Position numbers and translations under genes: made by a program | Part shown: positions 24,065 to 32,589 of the stretch, one piece after another | Numbering within the stretch: position 1 is the stretch's first letter | Layout of the letters: every line of letters begins with the position of its first letter | Notes under the pieces: generated by a model | Seen by the model: only the letters and a program-made list of their open reading frames with translations | Database searches by the model: none | What the model was told of the DNA's origin: nothing | Assembly (NCBI GenBank): GCA_040830565.1 | Contig: JBFOMC010000132.1 | Location: 1-32,788, forward strand | From: JAFMPW01 sp040830565 | GTDB taxonomy: Bacteria > Bacteroidota > Bacteroidia > Flavobacteriales > Flavobacteriaceae | DNA: 32,788 bases | Reading direction: 5' to 3'

Positions 24065-24883
24065 CTATGGCTTTTTAGTCTTCTTTTTATATAGGAACTG
24101 CAGGCTTTTTGTCATAAAACTCTTTTTGTTCCCTGCTGTTAAGACCAAATGACCCGTATTAGGCACAATCCATAGTTCGGCATTCGCTAAGTTCTGGTAT
24201 AGATCAACGGCCTTATCAAGTCCAATGATCTCATCGCGATCGCCATGAACTATTATAGTATTAGCTTTTCTCTCCTTAATTTTTTCGTCCTCCAGCATGA
24301 TGCGATAATTGAGATCTTTATTAAAAAGAGCTTTTATCTGACTTTCTCCATGGAAATGGATTTTCTTAAGTTCCTGTTTAAATGATTCTGGTAGGTTGTC
24401 GTATGAAAAATCGTCGGCCAAACTGGTATTGTCAGCCCCATCGTACTGTTGGGCACAACCAATAAGGATCATAGTTTCAATTCTTTGAGGGTTAAGGGCC
24501 GCCAATTGCAATAGCAAAAGCGATCCATAACTAAACCCTATTGCCTTGACTTTCCTGAGGTTTAAATGATCTAAAAGCATCAATATGTCCATGGAGGCCT
24601 TTTGAAGGCTAAACTCTTGTGTAAGGGGCGAGCTTCTTCCATGTCCCCTAAGATCAAGGACATATACCTTAAAGTTTTGGGCATAGGAAGTAAGGTAGTC
24701 CTTCCAAAAGACCGAAGACTGGGTCCAACCATGAAGCAACAGCAGTGGCTCTCCTTCCCCATATACTTCATAGTATATTTCCGCGCCATTAACTTGTACC
24801 GTATGCACTTCTTTTTGTACCTGACCAAAACTCAGATAACAAAAAACAAATACGCTTATGAATGAGAAGTGAATCTTTTTCAT
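24065..24883 (-). CDS. Secreted alpha/beta hydrolase
   Basis: A 272-residue hydrolase with a Sec signal (1-20, ending LSFGQ), so probably periplasmic. The catalytic triad is visible: nucleophile Ser118 in GFSYGS, Asp217 in HGDRDE and His245 in NTGHLV. HGW (51-53) forms the oxyanion region, and LRGHGRSS is the usual loop. A cap domain (about 145-205) varies most. Esterase, haloperoxidase or lactonase activity is all possible. The small membrane gene follows after 32 bases. Confidence 0.9.
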   Translation of the reverse strand: MKKIHFSFISVFVFCYLSFGQVQKEVHTVQVNGAEIYYEVYGEGEPLLLLHGWTQSSVFWKDYLTSYAQNFKVYVLDLRGHGRSSPLTQEFSLQKASMDILMLLDHLNLRKVKAIGFSYGSLLLLQLAALNPQRIETMILIGCAQQYDGADNTSLADDFSYDNLPESFKQELKKIHFHGESQIKALFNKDLNYRIMLEDEKIKERKANTIIVHGDRDEIIGLDKAVDLYQNLANAELWIVPNTGHLVLTAGNKKSFMTKSLQFLYKKKTKKP

Positions 24884-24968
24884 TTTTTAGATTTCAGGTT
24901 TTAAAAATTAGATCTGTTCCTGCCCTAAATGGTAATGGTATTAGCTAACCTCTGCGGAAACTTTGCTC

Positions 24969-25610
24969 TTATTCACGTTTAGCAGCTTCAATTCTAATGA
25001 ACTCCGGCAGATAGCTAGGGGTACAGTTTTTGGCTACCACCTCGTCCTTGTATAGCCCTGTTTCCTTACCAAGAGCTATGCAGCGCTTTCTATAGGCCTT
25101 GTCAAAAACTCCAATCCAGGCAGCGGTAAAATTCATAGCCCATTGTACTTCAGGGGCCTCATTCATGATATTGGCCTCAATTGCAACAAGGAGCTCTGGC
25201 GTATTATCTGGAGGAATCTGCCCGGTCCAGCGCAATCTGGCCTGATAATACCAATAGATACGCCTTTGTAGGGAAGCGGGACTATCTTCCCAGGAATGGA
25301 TCAGGGCAAGCGTGCTCTTATCTTTGGTTAGCTGGTTGGCCATTAGCCAATCCATAAGCTGATTGCGCTCTTCAAAAGGATGCGAATCCATATCCTTCGT
25401 AAGCGTATCAATAAGCTCTTGTGAGAGGCTTTTTTTATCCATGATCAGGATGGCCAACTGCCTTGGTAAAAATGCCTTTGTGCCCCATAGTTCCATGGCC
25501 AACTCATGGTCTCTTTTAATGTCTTTTGCCAGTTTTCTCAAATCACCGAGTTTGGTAGGCTTAGAGGTGATCTCAGTATAAATTTGTTTAGCATTTGCCG
25601 AAAGATCCAT
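24969..25610 (-). CDS. AlkD-like DNA alkylation repair protein (helical repeat)
   Basis: A 213-residue cytoplasmic, all-helical protein. Residues ~20-60 (KLGDLRKLAKDIKRDHELAMELWGT...RQLAILI) match the start of the HEAT-like repeats in the DNA alkylation repair family, whose best-known member AlkD removes bulky or cationic alkyl adducts. The later part keeps tryptophans typical of the family. I cannot confirm the catalytic Asp/Trp set, so glycosylase activity is not assured. It follows the nucleoside hydrolase gene by 18 bases, on the same strand. Confidence 0.7.
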   Translation of the reverse strand: MDLSANAKQIYTEITSKPTKLGDLRKLAKDIKRDHELAMELWGTKAFLPRQLAILIMDKKSLSQELIDTLTKDMDSHPFEERNQLMDWLMANQLTKDKSTLALIHSWEDSPASLQRRIYWYYQARLRWTGQIPPDNTPELLVAIEANIMNEAPEVQWAMNFTAAWIGVFDKAYRKRCIALGKETGLYKDEVVAKNCTPSYLPEFIRIEAAKRE

Positions 25611-25628
25611 GGTACATTTTTTTTGATT

Positions 25629-26951
25629 CTATTTCCTTGTAAAAAAACTTGGTTCACTTTCTAGCCCAGCTGCATTCAACGCCTTTATCATTATGGCTGA
25701 TTCTTTTTTTAGCTCCTCATCCATGATAAGCTGAGTTCCGTAGACCGTTTTTAAATAGGTATCGTCAAGATAAACGTTATAGCCCACCACCCAGCTTCCC
25801 TTGGATAGGTCTATGGCCTTATCCCAAAGCAGTCTGTTGTTGATTTGATCTAGAAGAATGTTCTTTGGCCTACTCGGTGGAACCAAGGTGACTTCCTGTA
25901 CTGGCATCATCATTAAAAATTCAATTTCTTTTGCAATAAGGTCTTTATCTCTTTTTTTCTGAATGAATCCCTGATTTAGATCCACGGTATTATCCCAGGT
26001 ACAGCTTCCATTTTGAGAAAGCGAAATTTTACCGTCAGTATAAGCTGTGTAATTTTCGCCTTCCCCTCTGATCGCATAGTGCAGAGCGCACTGATCATTG
26101 CTATGCCTGCTAATATCTTCTGTTTCTCCTCTGGTTATAAAATGATATTCATAGCTCCTTCTAAGAATATGAGTAGTATCTAAATTTCTAAGGTTCTGGC
26201 CTGTGATCACATTTCCATATTTGGCGTTGTAATAATCCCCGCAGCCAACTTCCCAACCAGAAGCAATAAACGGACTCGGACAATGCTCAATTACATATCT
26301 GCACATTTTATTTCTCTCTTCGTTTAAACAAGACCAGTCTGTATAATCGCATAAGACCTCTGATCCTCCCCAGTTTGTGCGGTCATAGCCTTTGCCTTCT
26401 ATAAAATTTCCTCCCATGGTGACCACCTGCTCTACCTTTTTCTTCACCAGTTCTACCCCGTTAAGAGCACTAAATTGGTCTCCTTCAGATCTTAATAGAT
26501 CATAAAAATTATGCATGGTTCCAATTATGGCAATAGTGATACTTTTGTCTTCCGCACTAGCCAAGATCTCTCTATAAAGCGCTACTCCGTCTAAGGCATC
26601 TTTCCAGGTGTTTAAAGTTCTTGGATAAACTCGGGATAGGTGATAGTCATAATTCTGGGGTGGAGATTCGATTTTTTCTGCATACCCTTTATAATCTCCT
26701 ATTGGAATTGCACTTCTCTTATAAAAATTATTGATTGCACTAATGCTCAGCGCGGACTGTTTATAATGTGTAGAATTTATAATTGCTAGAATTTCACATT
26801 CCCCGTTTGAGGCCATATTGTGAAGCATGGCCATACATCCGACATCATCAGGGTCGGCAGAGGGATCCGTATCCAGAATCACTTTTTTTTGTCCAAATAC
26901 AGACGAACCTATTGACAGCAAAATGAAAAATACCGAAAGAAAGAACCGCAT
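25629..26951 (-). CDS. Secreted nucleoside hydrolase with C-terminal FN3-like domain
   Basis: The 440-residue protein has a signal peptide (1-20) and then VILDTDPSADPDDVGCMAML, the calcium-binding Asp cluster of nucleoside hydrolases in the longer DTDxxxDxDD form (Asp27, Asp29, Asp35, Asp36). Later segments (IIGTMHNFYDLL, VTMGGNFIEG, SGWEVG) fit the family. Residues ~365-440 look like an FN3-type domain (RLLWDKAIDLSKGSWVVGYNVYL...SAIMIKALNAAGLESEPS), an uncommon addition. It should cleave ribosides outside the cytoplasm. The lipoprotein gene is 30 bases upstream. Confidence 0.88.
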   Translation of the reverse strand: MRFFLSVFFILLSIGSSVFGQKKVILDTDPSADPDDVGCMAMLHNMASNGECEILAIINSTHYKQSALSISAINNFYKRSAIPIGDYKGYAEKIESPPQNYDYHLSRVYPRTLNTWKDALDGVALYREILASAEDKSITIAIIGTMHNFYDLLRSEGDQFSALNGVELVKKKVEQVVTMGGNFIEGKGYDRTNWGGSEVLCDYTDWSCLNEERNKMCRYVIEHCPSPFIASGWEVGCGDYYNAKYGNVITGQNLRNLDTTHILRRSYEYHFITRGETEDISRHSNDQCALHYAIRGEGENYTAYTDGKISLSQNGSCTWDNTVDLNQGFIQKKRDKDLIAKEIEFLMMMPVQEVTLVPPSRPKNILLDQINNRLLWDKAIDLSKGSWVVGYNVYLDDTYLKTVYGTQLIMDEELKKESAIMIKALNAAGLESEPSFFTRK

Positions 26952-26981
26952 AATGGCTTATTTAATCAATAATCTTGTGTA

Positions 26982-27494
26982 CTAATCTTGTTCTTTTTGG
27001 TCTAAAAATAAGGGTTGGTTGTTGTAATCACCTCTTGCAAACCAAGTTATGGTATGGTTCTGTGGTCTCCGCTTAATAAGCTTTCCTGTGGTCCTATCAT
27101 ACCATACGGCATCGAACTCACCTTTAGTTGTAATCACCACCCTCCATTCCTGATTTAAAAGCGTACTATCTGCATAATTGGCGCTTAAATTATCCCAATC
27201 TGTTTTAGACAAAATTTGGGGATCTAAATGCGCAATGACTTCAGCTTCGTCCAGAACCGCCAACCAAATGGGCTCCGATAAATGCTCAATGCTATGCGAT
27301 TTCCCTTTAGCTCCCCAGCCAATTTTAATTTCGGCTCCTCCACGGATGTATCCAATAAGTGCTTCCTTACTACCACCTAATACCTTACCTTCCTTATCGT
27401 TCTTGTAAATAATGGAATATACCGTGTTTTTATCTTCAGATTTGCAAGAAAAGAGAAGTGCACTAAGGCAAACTATGAAGAGTGAATACTTCAT
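26982..27494 (-). CDS. Uncharacterised lipoprotein
   Basis: The start at 27494 (MKYSLFIVCLSALLFSC) gives a clean lipoprotein signal with lipobox LFSC; an ATG four codons earlier is less likely. After Cys the 170-residue protein has a conserved-looking core: GSKEALIGYIRGGAEIKIGWG, HSIEHLSEPIWLAVL, EWRVVITTKGEFDAVWYD and RRPQNHTITWFARGD. I do not recognise a named domain; it looks like a Bacteroidota-specific family. It sits 30 bases upstream of the nucleoside hydrolase gene and is likely co-transcribed. Confidence 0.75.
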   Translation of the reverse strand: MKYSLFIVCLSALLFSCKSEDKNTVYSIIYKNDKEGKVLGGSKEALIGYIRGGAEIKIGWGAKGKSHSIEHLSEPIWLAVLDEAEVIAHLDPQILSKTDWDNLSANYADSTLLNQEWRVVITTKGEFDAVWYDRTTGKLIKRRPQNHTITWFARGDYNNQPLFLDQKEQD

Positions 27495-27625
27495 TTGTGC
27501 AAGCATTTTTATTTATAGCTATTTCTTATTTAGTGTACTAAATTTAATTAAAAATATGCGGTTGCAAAGTCGCCTATTGACCTTTCCTACCATATTGACC
27601 CAAGGAGTCGCCATTGTGCTCAAGT

Positions 27626-28453
27626 TTACACCACCCCAGACAGATCTTCACCTAATCTCTTGTCCTGGTTTAATAACTCTATGACAGTCATGTGCTCGGT
27701 ACTCAGTTCAAAGTCAAAGAGATCAATATTGGCAACAATTCTTTCCGGAGTCACTGATTTGGGGATTACGGAAACACCTCTTTGGATTAACCATCGCAAA
27801 GTGATCTGTACTGCCGTTTTTTTATACAACTTCCCGATAGCTACCAATTCCGGAATCCTCAGCACTTTTCCCATCATAATAGGTCGATATGCTTCAAGTT
27901 GAATATGATGCTTTTTTGCAAATCCCAACAATTCATGTTGGTTCCATAGAGGATGCATTTCTACCTGGTTCAGTGCGGGAACTATGCTGCTGTGCTCCAT
28001 TAAGTTTAGTAATTGAGAGCTACTAAAATTGCACACTCCAATGGCCTTTGCCCGATGCTCAGAATAGATCCTTTCCATGGCCCTATAGGTGTCGAGGTAC
28101 TTTGCTTTAAAGGGCCAATGGATTAAATAAAGGTCTACATAATCTGTCTGTAATCGCTTTAAACTTTGTTCAAATGCCAAGAGGGTTTCATCATATCCTT
28201 GTTCACTATTCCATACTTTGGTTGTCAGAAAGATATCCTCTCTTTGAATGCCACTTTGTTTAATGCCAATTCCAACCCCTTCTTCATTCTGATAAGCCGA
28301 AGCTGTATCTATCTTCCGATACCCGCTTTTTAGAGCAGACAACACTGCATTTTCCACCTCGCCATTATTTTTAGCAAAGAGGACTCCCAAGCCAATGGAC
28401 GGCATCTTCATCTGATTATTCAATGTAAATGATTCATTATCCGCATTTAACAT
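27626..28453 (-). CDS. Aldo/keto reductase
   Basis: A 275-residue cytoplasmic NADPH-dependent reductase. The tetrad is intact: Asp49 and Tyr54 in IDTASAYQNE, Lys79 in TTKVWN and His112 in LIHWPF. The cofactor-binding end shows VSVIPKSVTPERI. Such enzymes reduce aldehydes and ketones, including sugars and methylglyoxal; substrate not evident. It stands alone, with 192 bases (no clear promoter or ORF) before it and 131 after. Confidence 0.93.
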   Translation of the reverse strand: MLNADNESFTLNNQMKMPSIGLGVLFAKNNGEVENAVLSALKSGYRKIDTASAYQNEEGVGIGIKQSGIQREDIFLTTKVWNSEQGYDETLLAFEQSLKRLQTDYVDLYLIHWPFKAKYLDTYRAMERIYSEHRAKAIGVCNFSSSQLLNLMEHSSIVPALNQVEMHPLWNQHELLGFAKKHHIQLEAYRPIMMGKVLRIPELVAIGKLYKKTAVQITLRWLIQRGVSVIPKSVTPERIVANIDLFDFELSTEHMTVIELLNQDKRLGEDLSGVV

Positions 28454-28645
28454 AGGACAATTCTTTAATGATTGCTAAGACAGTTGATTGATTTATTAGT
28501 GGTTTTTCGGATTACAGACAGCAGCCTGAAGAAGGCTCTTTTAGACACCAAAATAAATTAAATAATGGTAAGCGAGGAGGACATAATTATCTTCTTTACC
28601 GCTTGTAATGCAACAAAATATGCCTATGAAGATTTCTTGCTGCCT

Positions 28646-29620
28646 TTACAACCCAAGCTCTTCCATTTTTTTTCTTTCGTACCGACTGTCTTCTGCAGGA
28701 TATCTTAATGTTTGGTCATAATTTCCAGACTGTTTAGCCAAAGAATAGATCAAACTTTCTCCAGCGAAATTGGAAGCAGGTATCTCTCTAAAGACTTTAT
28801 CACGGTAAGCTTCGTCAGCATCTATAAGCTCCCAGCCTCTTTCTTTGAACGCGCTTAAGAGATCTCCTAAAAACAAGGCCGAAGTTAAGTTGTGGTGCAA
28901 TAACAGCGTATGACTTATGTGCCTCCCGTGTATTTCATAAGAGAGCTTTTCATAGTAGCTAGCTCTTTCCATGATGTGGGCAATATAGAAGTCCCGGAAT
29001 TTTGAAACTTGCGTCTTTTCAAAGCCATGCTCTCCAATCCTTTTAAGTAAACGCTGGTCTACAAACCAATCTGATGCATCAATAGTTACATAACCATTTG
29101 TATAGTTATTTTGAGCGAGAATGATTCTTATACTATCTGCTTTTGCGGGCTCTCTTCCCTCTTTCAAATAAGGAAAACGAAATAGTTTTATTGCGTTGCT
29201 TAAACCGGAGATAATGGTATCCGTTCTCCTGAGCTCCTTCTCGAATAACAAGGCATCATTTTTATCGGAATTGAAGTTTGGGTGAGAAAAGGAGTGATTG
29301 CCAATTTTATGGCCCTCGTCGTCCCAGCTTTTTAGTAAAAACTGCCCTTTGTCGTCTAACTTGTTTTTGCCGGTAACAAAAAATACAGCTGTTAGATTTT
29401 CCTTTTCCAAATGAGAAAGAATCATGCTGTTCCATTCCTCAAACTGGAAGCCCCCGCGGTTTACCGTACTACCATCGTCAAAGGTAATACTAACCTTTGG
29501 CTTGGCAATTTCCAGATTCTCCGCTTTCTGATGTTCCTTCTCTACTTTTGTAGTGGTTGAATTCTTACAGCTAAAAAAGACTAATAAAAGGGCTAAAATT
29601 ATTGGGTGGGGTTGTCCCAT
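28646..29620 (-). CDS. Polysaccharide deacetylase-family lipoprotein
   Basis: A 324-residue lipoprotein (lipobox VFFSC, Cys18) with a NodB-type domain: SITFDDG with Asp48/Asp49, HSFSHP with His109 and His113, RFPYLKEG (motif 3) and LLLHHN (motif 5). Zinc ligands and base are therefore present, so it can be an active deacetylase acting on peptidoglycan, chitin-like or other acetylated glycans outside the cytoplasm. Two bases separate it from the lipoprotein gene before it, strongly suggesting co-translation. Confidence 0.9.
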   Translation of the reverse strand: MGQPHPIILALLLVFFSCKNSTTTKVEKEHQKAENLEIAKPKVSITFDDGSTVNRGGFQFEEWNSMILSHLEKENLTAVFFVTGKNKLDDKGQFLLKSWDDEGHKIGNHSFSHPNFNSDKNDALLFEKELRRTDTIISGLSNAIKLFRFPYLKEGREPAKADSIRIILAQNNYTNGYVTIDASDWFVDQRLLKRIGEHGFEKTQVSKFRDFYIAHIMERASYYEKLSYEIHGRHISHTLLLHHNLTSALFLGDLLSAFKERGWELIDADEAYRDKVFREIPASNFAGESLIYSLAKQSGNYDQTLRYPAEDSRYERKKMEELGL

Positions 29621-29622
29621 AC

Positions 29623-30153
29623 TTATTTAAAATTTTCTATAAACAATAGTGTATTGAATCTATTGTAATCTAATTCAAAATCCTCCACCGTAAAATACTT
29701 TATGGTAGTTTTGGCAATTATCACTGGCGTAATACGATTGCCTCTCAAAGCCTGCATCTCTGTTTTTAACTTATGATGCTTGGATTGAAGATATTTATCT
29801 GATTGGAAAATACGTTCATGACAATCTATAAGCTGCTGATTATCTGTCGGATCTGCTTTTTCTAAAAACCTAATTTTTTTGGAAAAACCGAATTCGTTGG
29901 AGAAGTCGTAAACCTCGGTTTCAGCCATTTTATTGTACAAATTCCAATAGCTTTCGGCACTTGATGATTCCAAGATTTCGTTCATTATCAGATGTTCTTC
30001 AAAATCTGAAATGATCGGCATTAGCGCTTCCTTTTCCCTTTCAGATAGGGAGCTCAGCATACAACTGTAGAGCTGATCTTCAATAGAGCCCGACTTGTTT
30101 TTACAAAAAGCTATAAAAAAGACTGAGAATAAGAGTAGACTAAGTTTTTTCAT
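29623..30153 (-). CDS. Uncharacterised lipoprotein partner of the deacetylase
   Basis: A 176-residue product beginning MKKLSLLLFSVFFIAFC, a probable lipoprotein although the residue before Cys is Phe rather than Gly, Ala or Ser. The rest is helical and charged (EKEALMPIISDFEEHLI, QSKHHKLKTEMQALRG). No domain was recognised. It ends 2 bases before the deacetylase start, so the two are almost certainly one operon and may act together. Confidence 0.72.
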   Translation of the reverse strand: MKKLSLLLFSVFFIAFCKNKSGSIEDQLYSCMLSSLSEREKEALMPIISDFEEHLIMNEILESSSAESYWNLYNKMAETEVYDFSNEFGFSKKIRFLEKADPTDNQQLIDCHERIFQSDKYLQSKHHKLKTEMQALRGNRITPVIIAKTTIKYFTVEDFELDYNRFNTLLFIENFK

Positions 30154-30210
30154 CAGATTCTTTTTGTTAAAAGTAAAATGCGTTATTTAAGATTACCCCT
30201 TCTGGCATCC

Positions 30211-30768
30211 TCACGCTTTTTTTCTTATAAAGTGATTTTGAACCACCTCTCCCAAGAATATTTTCGTACTAACACATTTAAAGTCCAGAGGTTTGAGAAG
30301 TCCATTAAACAAGGGAATTCCACCTCCCAGGAGGGTCGGGATTATGGTGATGATCATTTCATCAATTAAATCCTCTTTTAAAAAACTTTGAATGGTTTTA
30401 CCTCCATCAATATACAGCCTGGGAAATCCTTTTTGGTGTATTTCTGCAACAACCTCCTTTAAATCCCCTTTTACCAGTTCAACTTTATCCTTGTATGCAT
30501 CCGCAACTTTTGTCAAGCTGTTACTCAATACAAAGACAGGTTTAGTATAGGGCCAATCTATACCAAAGCTGCATACCGTTTCAAAAGTAGTTCTCCCCAT
30601 AACAAGGGCATCTATCCCGGAAGTGAATTCAACATAACCCATATCAAGATTTTCCGGGTTTGGAATTGCGTGTAACCAATCTATTCCTCCGTCTTTCTCA
30701 GCTATATATCCATCTAAGCTTGTTGCAATAAAAACTTTATTCTTTTTGGTCATAGTTTTAGTGTCCAT
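30211..30768 (-). CDS. RibD C-terminal / dihydrofolate reductase-family protein
   Basis: A 185-residue cytoplasmic protein with the DHFR-like fold of the RibD C-terminal domain: KVFIATSLDGYIAEKDGGIDWL, DALVMGRTTFETV, KPVFVLSN, RLYIDGGKTIQSF and TLLGGGIPLF. Family members reduce pyrimidine or pterin-like substrates with NADPH; this one is not part of a riboflavin operon. Start at 30768 (MDTKTM) or 30753 (MTKKNK). The PNPOx-like gene ends 11 bases upstream, so an operon is likely. Confidence 0.87.
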   Translation of the reverse strand: MDTKTMTKKNKVFIATSLDGYIAEKDGGIDWLHAIPNPENLDMGYVEFTSGIDALVMGRTTFETVCSFGIDWPYTKPVFVLSNSLTKVADAYKDKVELVKGDLKEVVAEIHQKGFPRLYIDGGKTIQSFLKEDLIDEMIITIIPTLLGGGIPLFNGLLKPLDFKCVSTKIFLGEVVQNHFIRKKA

Positions 30769-30779
30769 ATTTACTGCAG

Positions 30780-31232
30780 CTAGAAGCCATACGCTCTTTT
30801 AGCACTTTCTATTTGTTCGCTCTCTGTCGTTTCAGGATAGAGGATATATTTTGGTGCAATTATTTGCTTAACCTGTTCTAAGCTAATTGCTGTTATAGTT
30901 GAAAAAGGGAAGTTTCCACCCGTCATTTCGGTTAATACTTTTTCCATCTTTGAGAACTCCAAATCTGCCTTTCCAACTATCTTAGCTTTCCCTTTTATTT
31001 GAAATCCTTTTTGAACTAAAACATCGATAAAACTGATACAAACATTTTCATTTTGTTTGATATTCCTGACCGTCTGTGGAGAGGCTATATTTGCTACAAT
31101 GATCTTGTCTGATCCATAATGGTGAAATATTTCTTTGGGTGAAACATTGGGTTCACTATTGCTTGAAGAAGTTGCCAACCAACACAAAACACTTCTATCC
31201 ATATAACTTTTGATTTCTTCTGTCAATTCCAT
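30780..31232 (-). CDS. Pyridoxamine 5'-phosphate oxidase-family protein
   Basis: A 150-residue split-barrel flavoprotein: SVLCWLATSSSNSEPNVSPKEIFHHYGSDKIIVAN at the start, SPQTVRNIKQNENVCISFID for the flavin-binding strands, and GFQIKGKAKIVG. Members use FMN or F420-like cofactors for various reductions. It is not the PdxH enzyme itself, which is longer and carries more conserved residues. It precedes the RibD-like gene by 11 bases. Confidence 0.85.
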   Translation of the reverse strand: MELTEEIKSYMDRSVLCWLATSSSNSEPNVSPKEIFHHYGSDKIIVANIASPQTVRNIKQNENVCISFIDVLVQKGFQIKGKAKIVGKADLEFSKMEKVLTEMTGGNFPFSTITAISLEQVKQIIAPKYILYPETTESEQIESAKRAYGF

Positions 31233-31326
31233 TCTTCTTCTTAGGTTTTGTTTGAGTCCATTTACTAGGTGGATCTTTGTAGTAAGCGCTACCGGCAGCT
31301 CTTACCTTTTATTCGACCTGCCTAAA

Positions 31327-32502
31327 TTACTCTTTGATCCGATTGTATTTTTTTAGGGTTTCTACAAGCAAGTCGTGAGGAAGGGCGTACGCCGTATTTC
31401 CATTAATTCCTTCCATAGTTTCTGCCGCTACCATTGCATTGATAATGGCTTCTTCAACCGCCTGAACAGTTGCTTCGAAAAGCGGGCTTATGCGGTCATT
31501 GGAGATGGAGCTAACCGTTGTTGTTTCATCTCTATTGAAAGCATTCTCGTTAGCGGTTGAGAAGGCTAAGAAAATATCTCCCGAACCGTTACTACCCCTC
31601 CCTCCTACAATTCCAACTCCCAAGGGAATTCTTTGAGCAATTCTTTTTAATTGATGGGGCAAAAGTGGTGCATCAGTAGCTACGATCACGATAATTGAAC
31701 CATCGCCTTCTTGCCTCCTGGATTTTGGGGGCGCATTATATTTATAATTTAAGGTGTCTTTTAATTCAATTCCAACCGGAACTCCCGCAATGGATAAATT
31801 TCTTTTAGCACCAAAATTAGCTTGAACAATTGCTCCTAGTGTATAGGTTGAATCCTTAACCTTAAAAACCCTTGAGGCAGTACCCGTACCACCTTTAAAG
31901 CCCAGGCACAGCATCCCGGTTCCTCCCCCTACATTTCCCTCTGCTATGCTCCCGCTTGATGCATTTTCGATAGCTTCCAGAACGTGTTTTTCCTTTACAT
32001 GAAAGCCGTAAATATCATTGAGAAATCCGTCATAGGTCTCCCCCACTACCGGATAGGTATACCACCAATTTTCACCACTGTACCAATCTGTATCCACATA
32101 CCACTTCAATACCGCTTGCCTTACCTCTCCAACGCTATTGGTATTGGTGATCATAACGGGCGTTTCTAAAAAGCCCGACTCTGTCACCCATGTGGTTCCC
32201 GTCATTTCGCCGTTGCCATTTAGGCTGTACCAATTGGCGTAAACCGGACTGAACTTTTTGGACTTCCCTCTTGGAAATATAGCCGTAACCCCTGTTCTGA
32301 TCGGCCCCTTACCCACGACATTCTCGCCTTCTCCGGCAATTATGGTGCTATAGCCGACCTCAACGCCTTCTACATCTGTAATAGCATTGAATGTCCCCGT
32401 TTGGCCTACAAAAGGGACTCCTAAATCCCTTGCCCTGGGTTTTTGTCCAAAAGATTGGAAACAAAAGCATCCCAGTATTAAAAAAACAAAAGTGCTTTTC
32501 AT
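31327..32502 (-). CDS. P1-family (DmpA/BapA type) self-processing peptidase, secreted
   Basis: The start at 32502 begins a signal peptide (MKSTFVFLILGCFCFQSFGQ); the frame runs 17 codons further but without it. The 391-residue precursor belongs to the DmpA/BapA aminopeptidases, which cut themselves before a Ser that becomes the N-terminal nucleophile. The site expected is Gly268-Ser269 in GDGSIIVIVATDAPLLP, at about the same position in the mature chain as in DmpA. Further landmarks are GNVGGGTGM and GRGSNGSGDIFLAFSTAN. It should act outside the cytoplasm on D-amino-acid or beta-peptides; actual substrate unknown. Confidence 0.9.
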   Translation of the reverse strand: MKSTFVFLILGCFCFQSFGQKPRARDLGVPFVGQTGTFNAITDVEGVEVGYSTIIAGEGENVVGKGPIRTGVTAIFPRGKSKKFSPVYANWYSLNGNGEMTGTTWVTESGFLETPVMITNTNSVGEVRQAVLKWYVDTDWYSGENWWYTYPVVGETYDGFLNDIYGFHVKEKHVLEAIENASSGSIAEGNVGGGTGMLCLGFKGGTGTASRVFKVKDSTYTLGAIVQANFGAKRNLSIAGVPVGIELKDTLNYKYNAPPKSRRQEGDGSIIVIVATDAPLLPHQLKRIAQRIPLGVGIVGGRGSNGSGDIFLAFSTANENAFNRDETTTVSSISNDRISPLFEATVQAVEEAIINAMVAAETMEGINGNTAYALPHDLLVETLKKYNRIKE

Positions 32503-32589
32503 ATGTATTGATTTTAGTTTGGTCAACCAGCCAAATCCCTGACGGCTTGCCAATAGCTCGGTAATGGTGTGTGGTTAACCGCCTGCTTC

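Noticed and set aside
28523..28537. AGCCT/AGGCT hairpin upstream of the aldo/keto reductase
   Set aside because: Five base pairs only, with a short T run on the strand where no gene ends; no gene is served by it.
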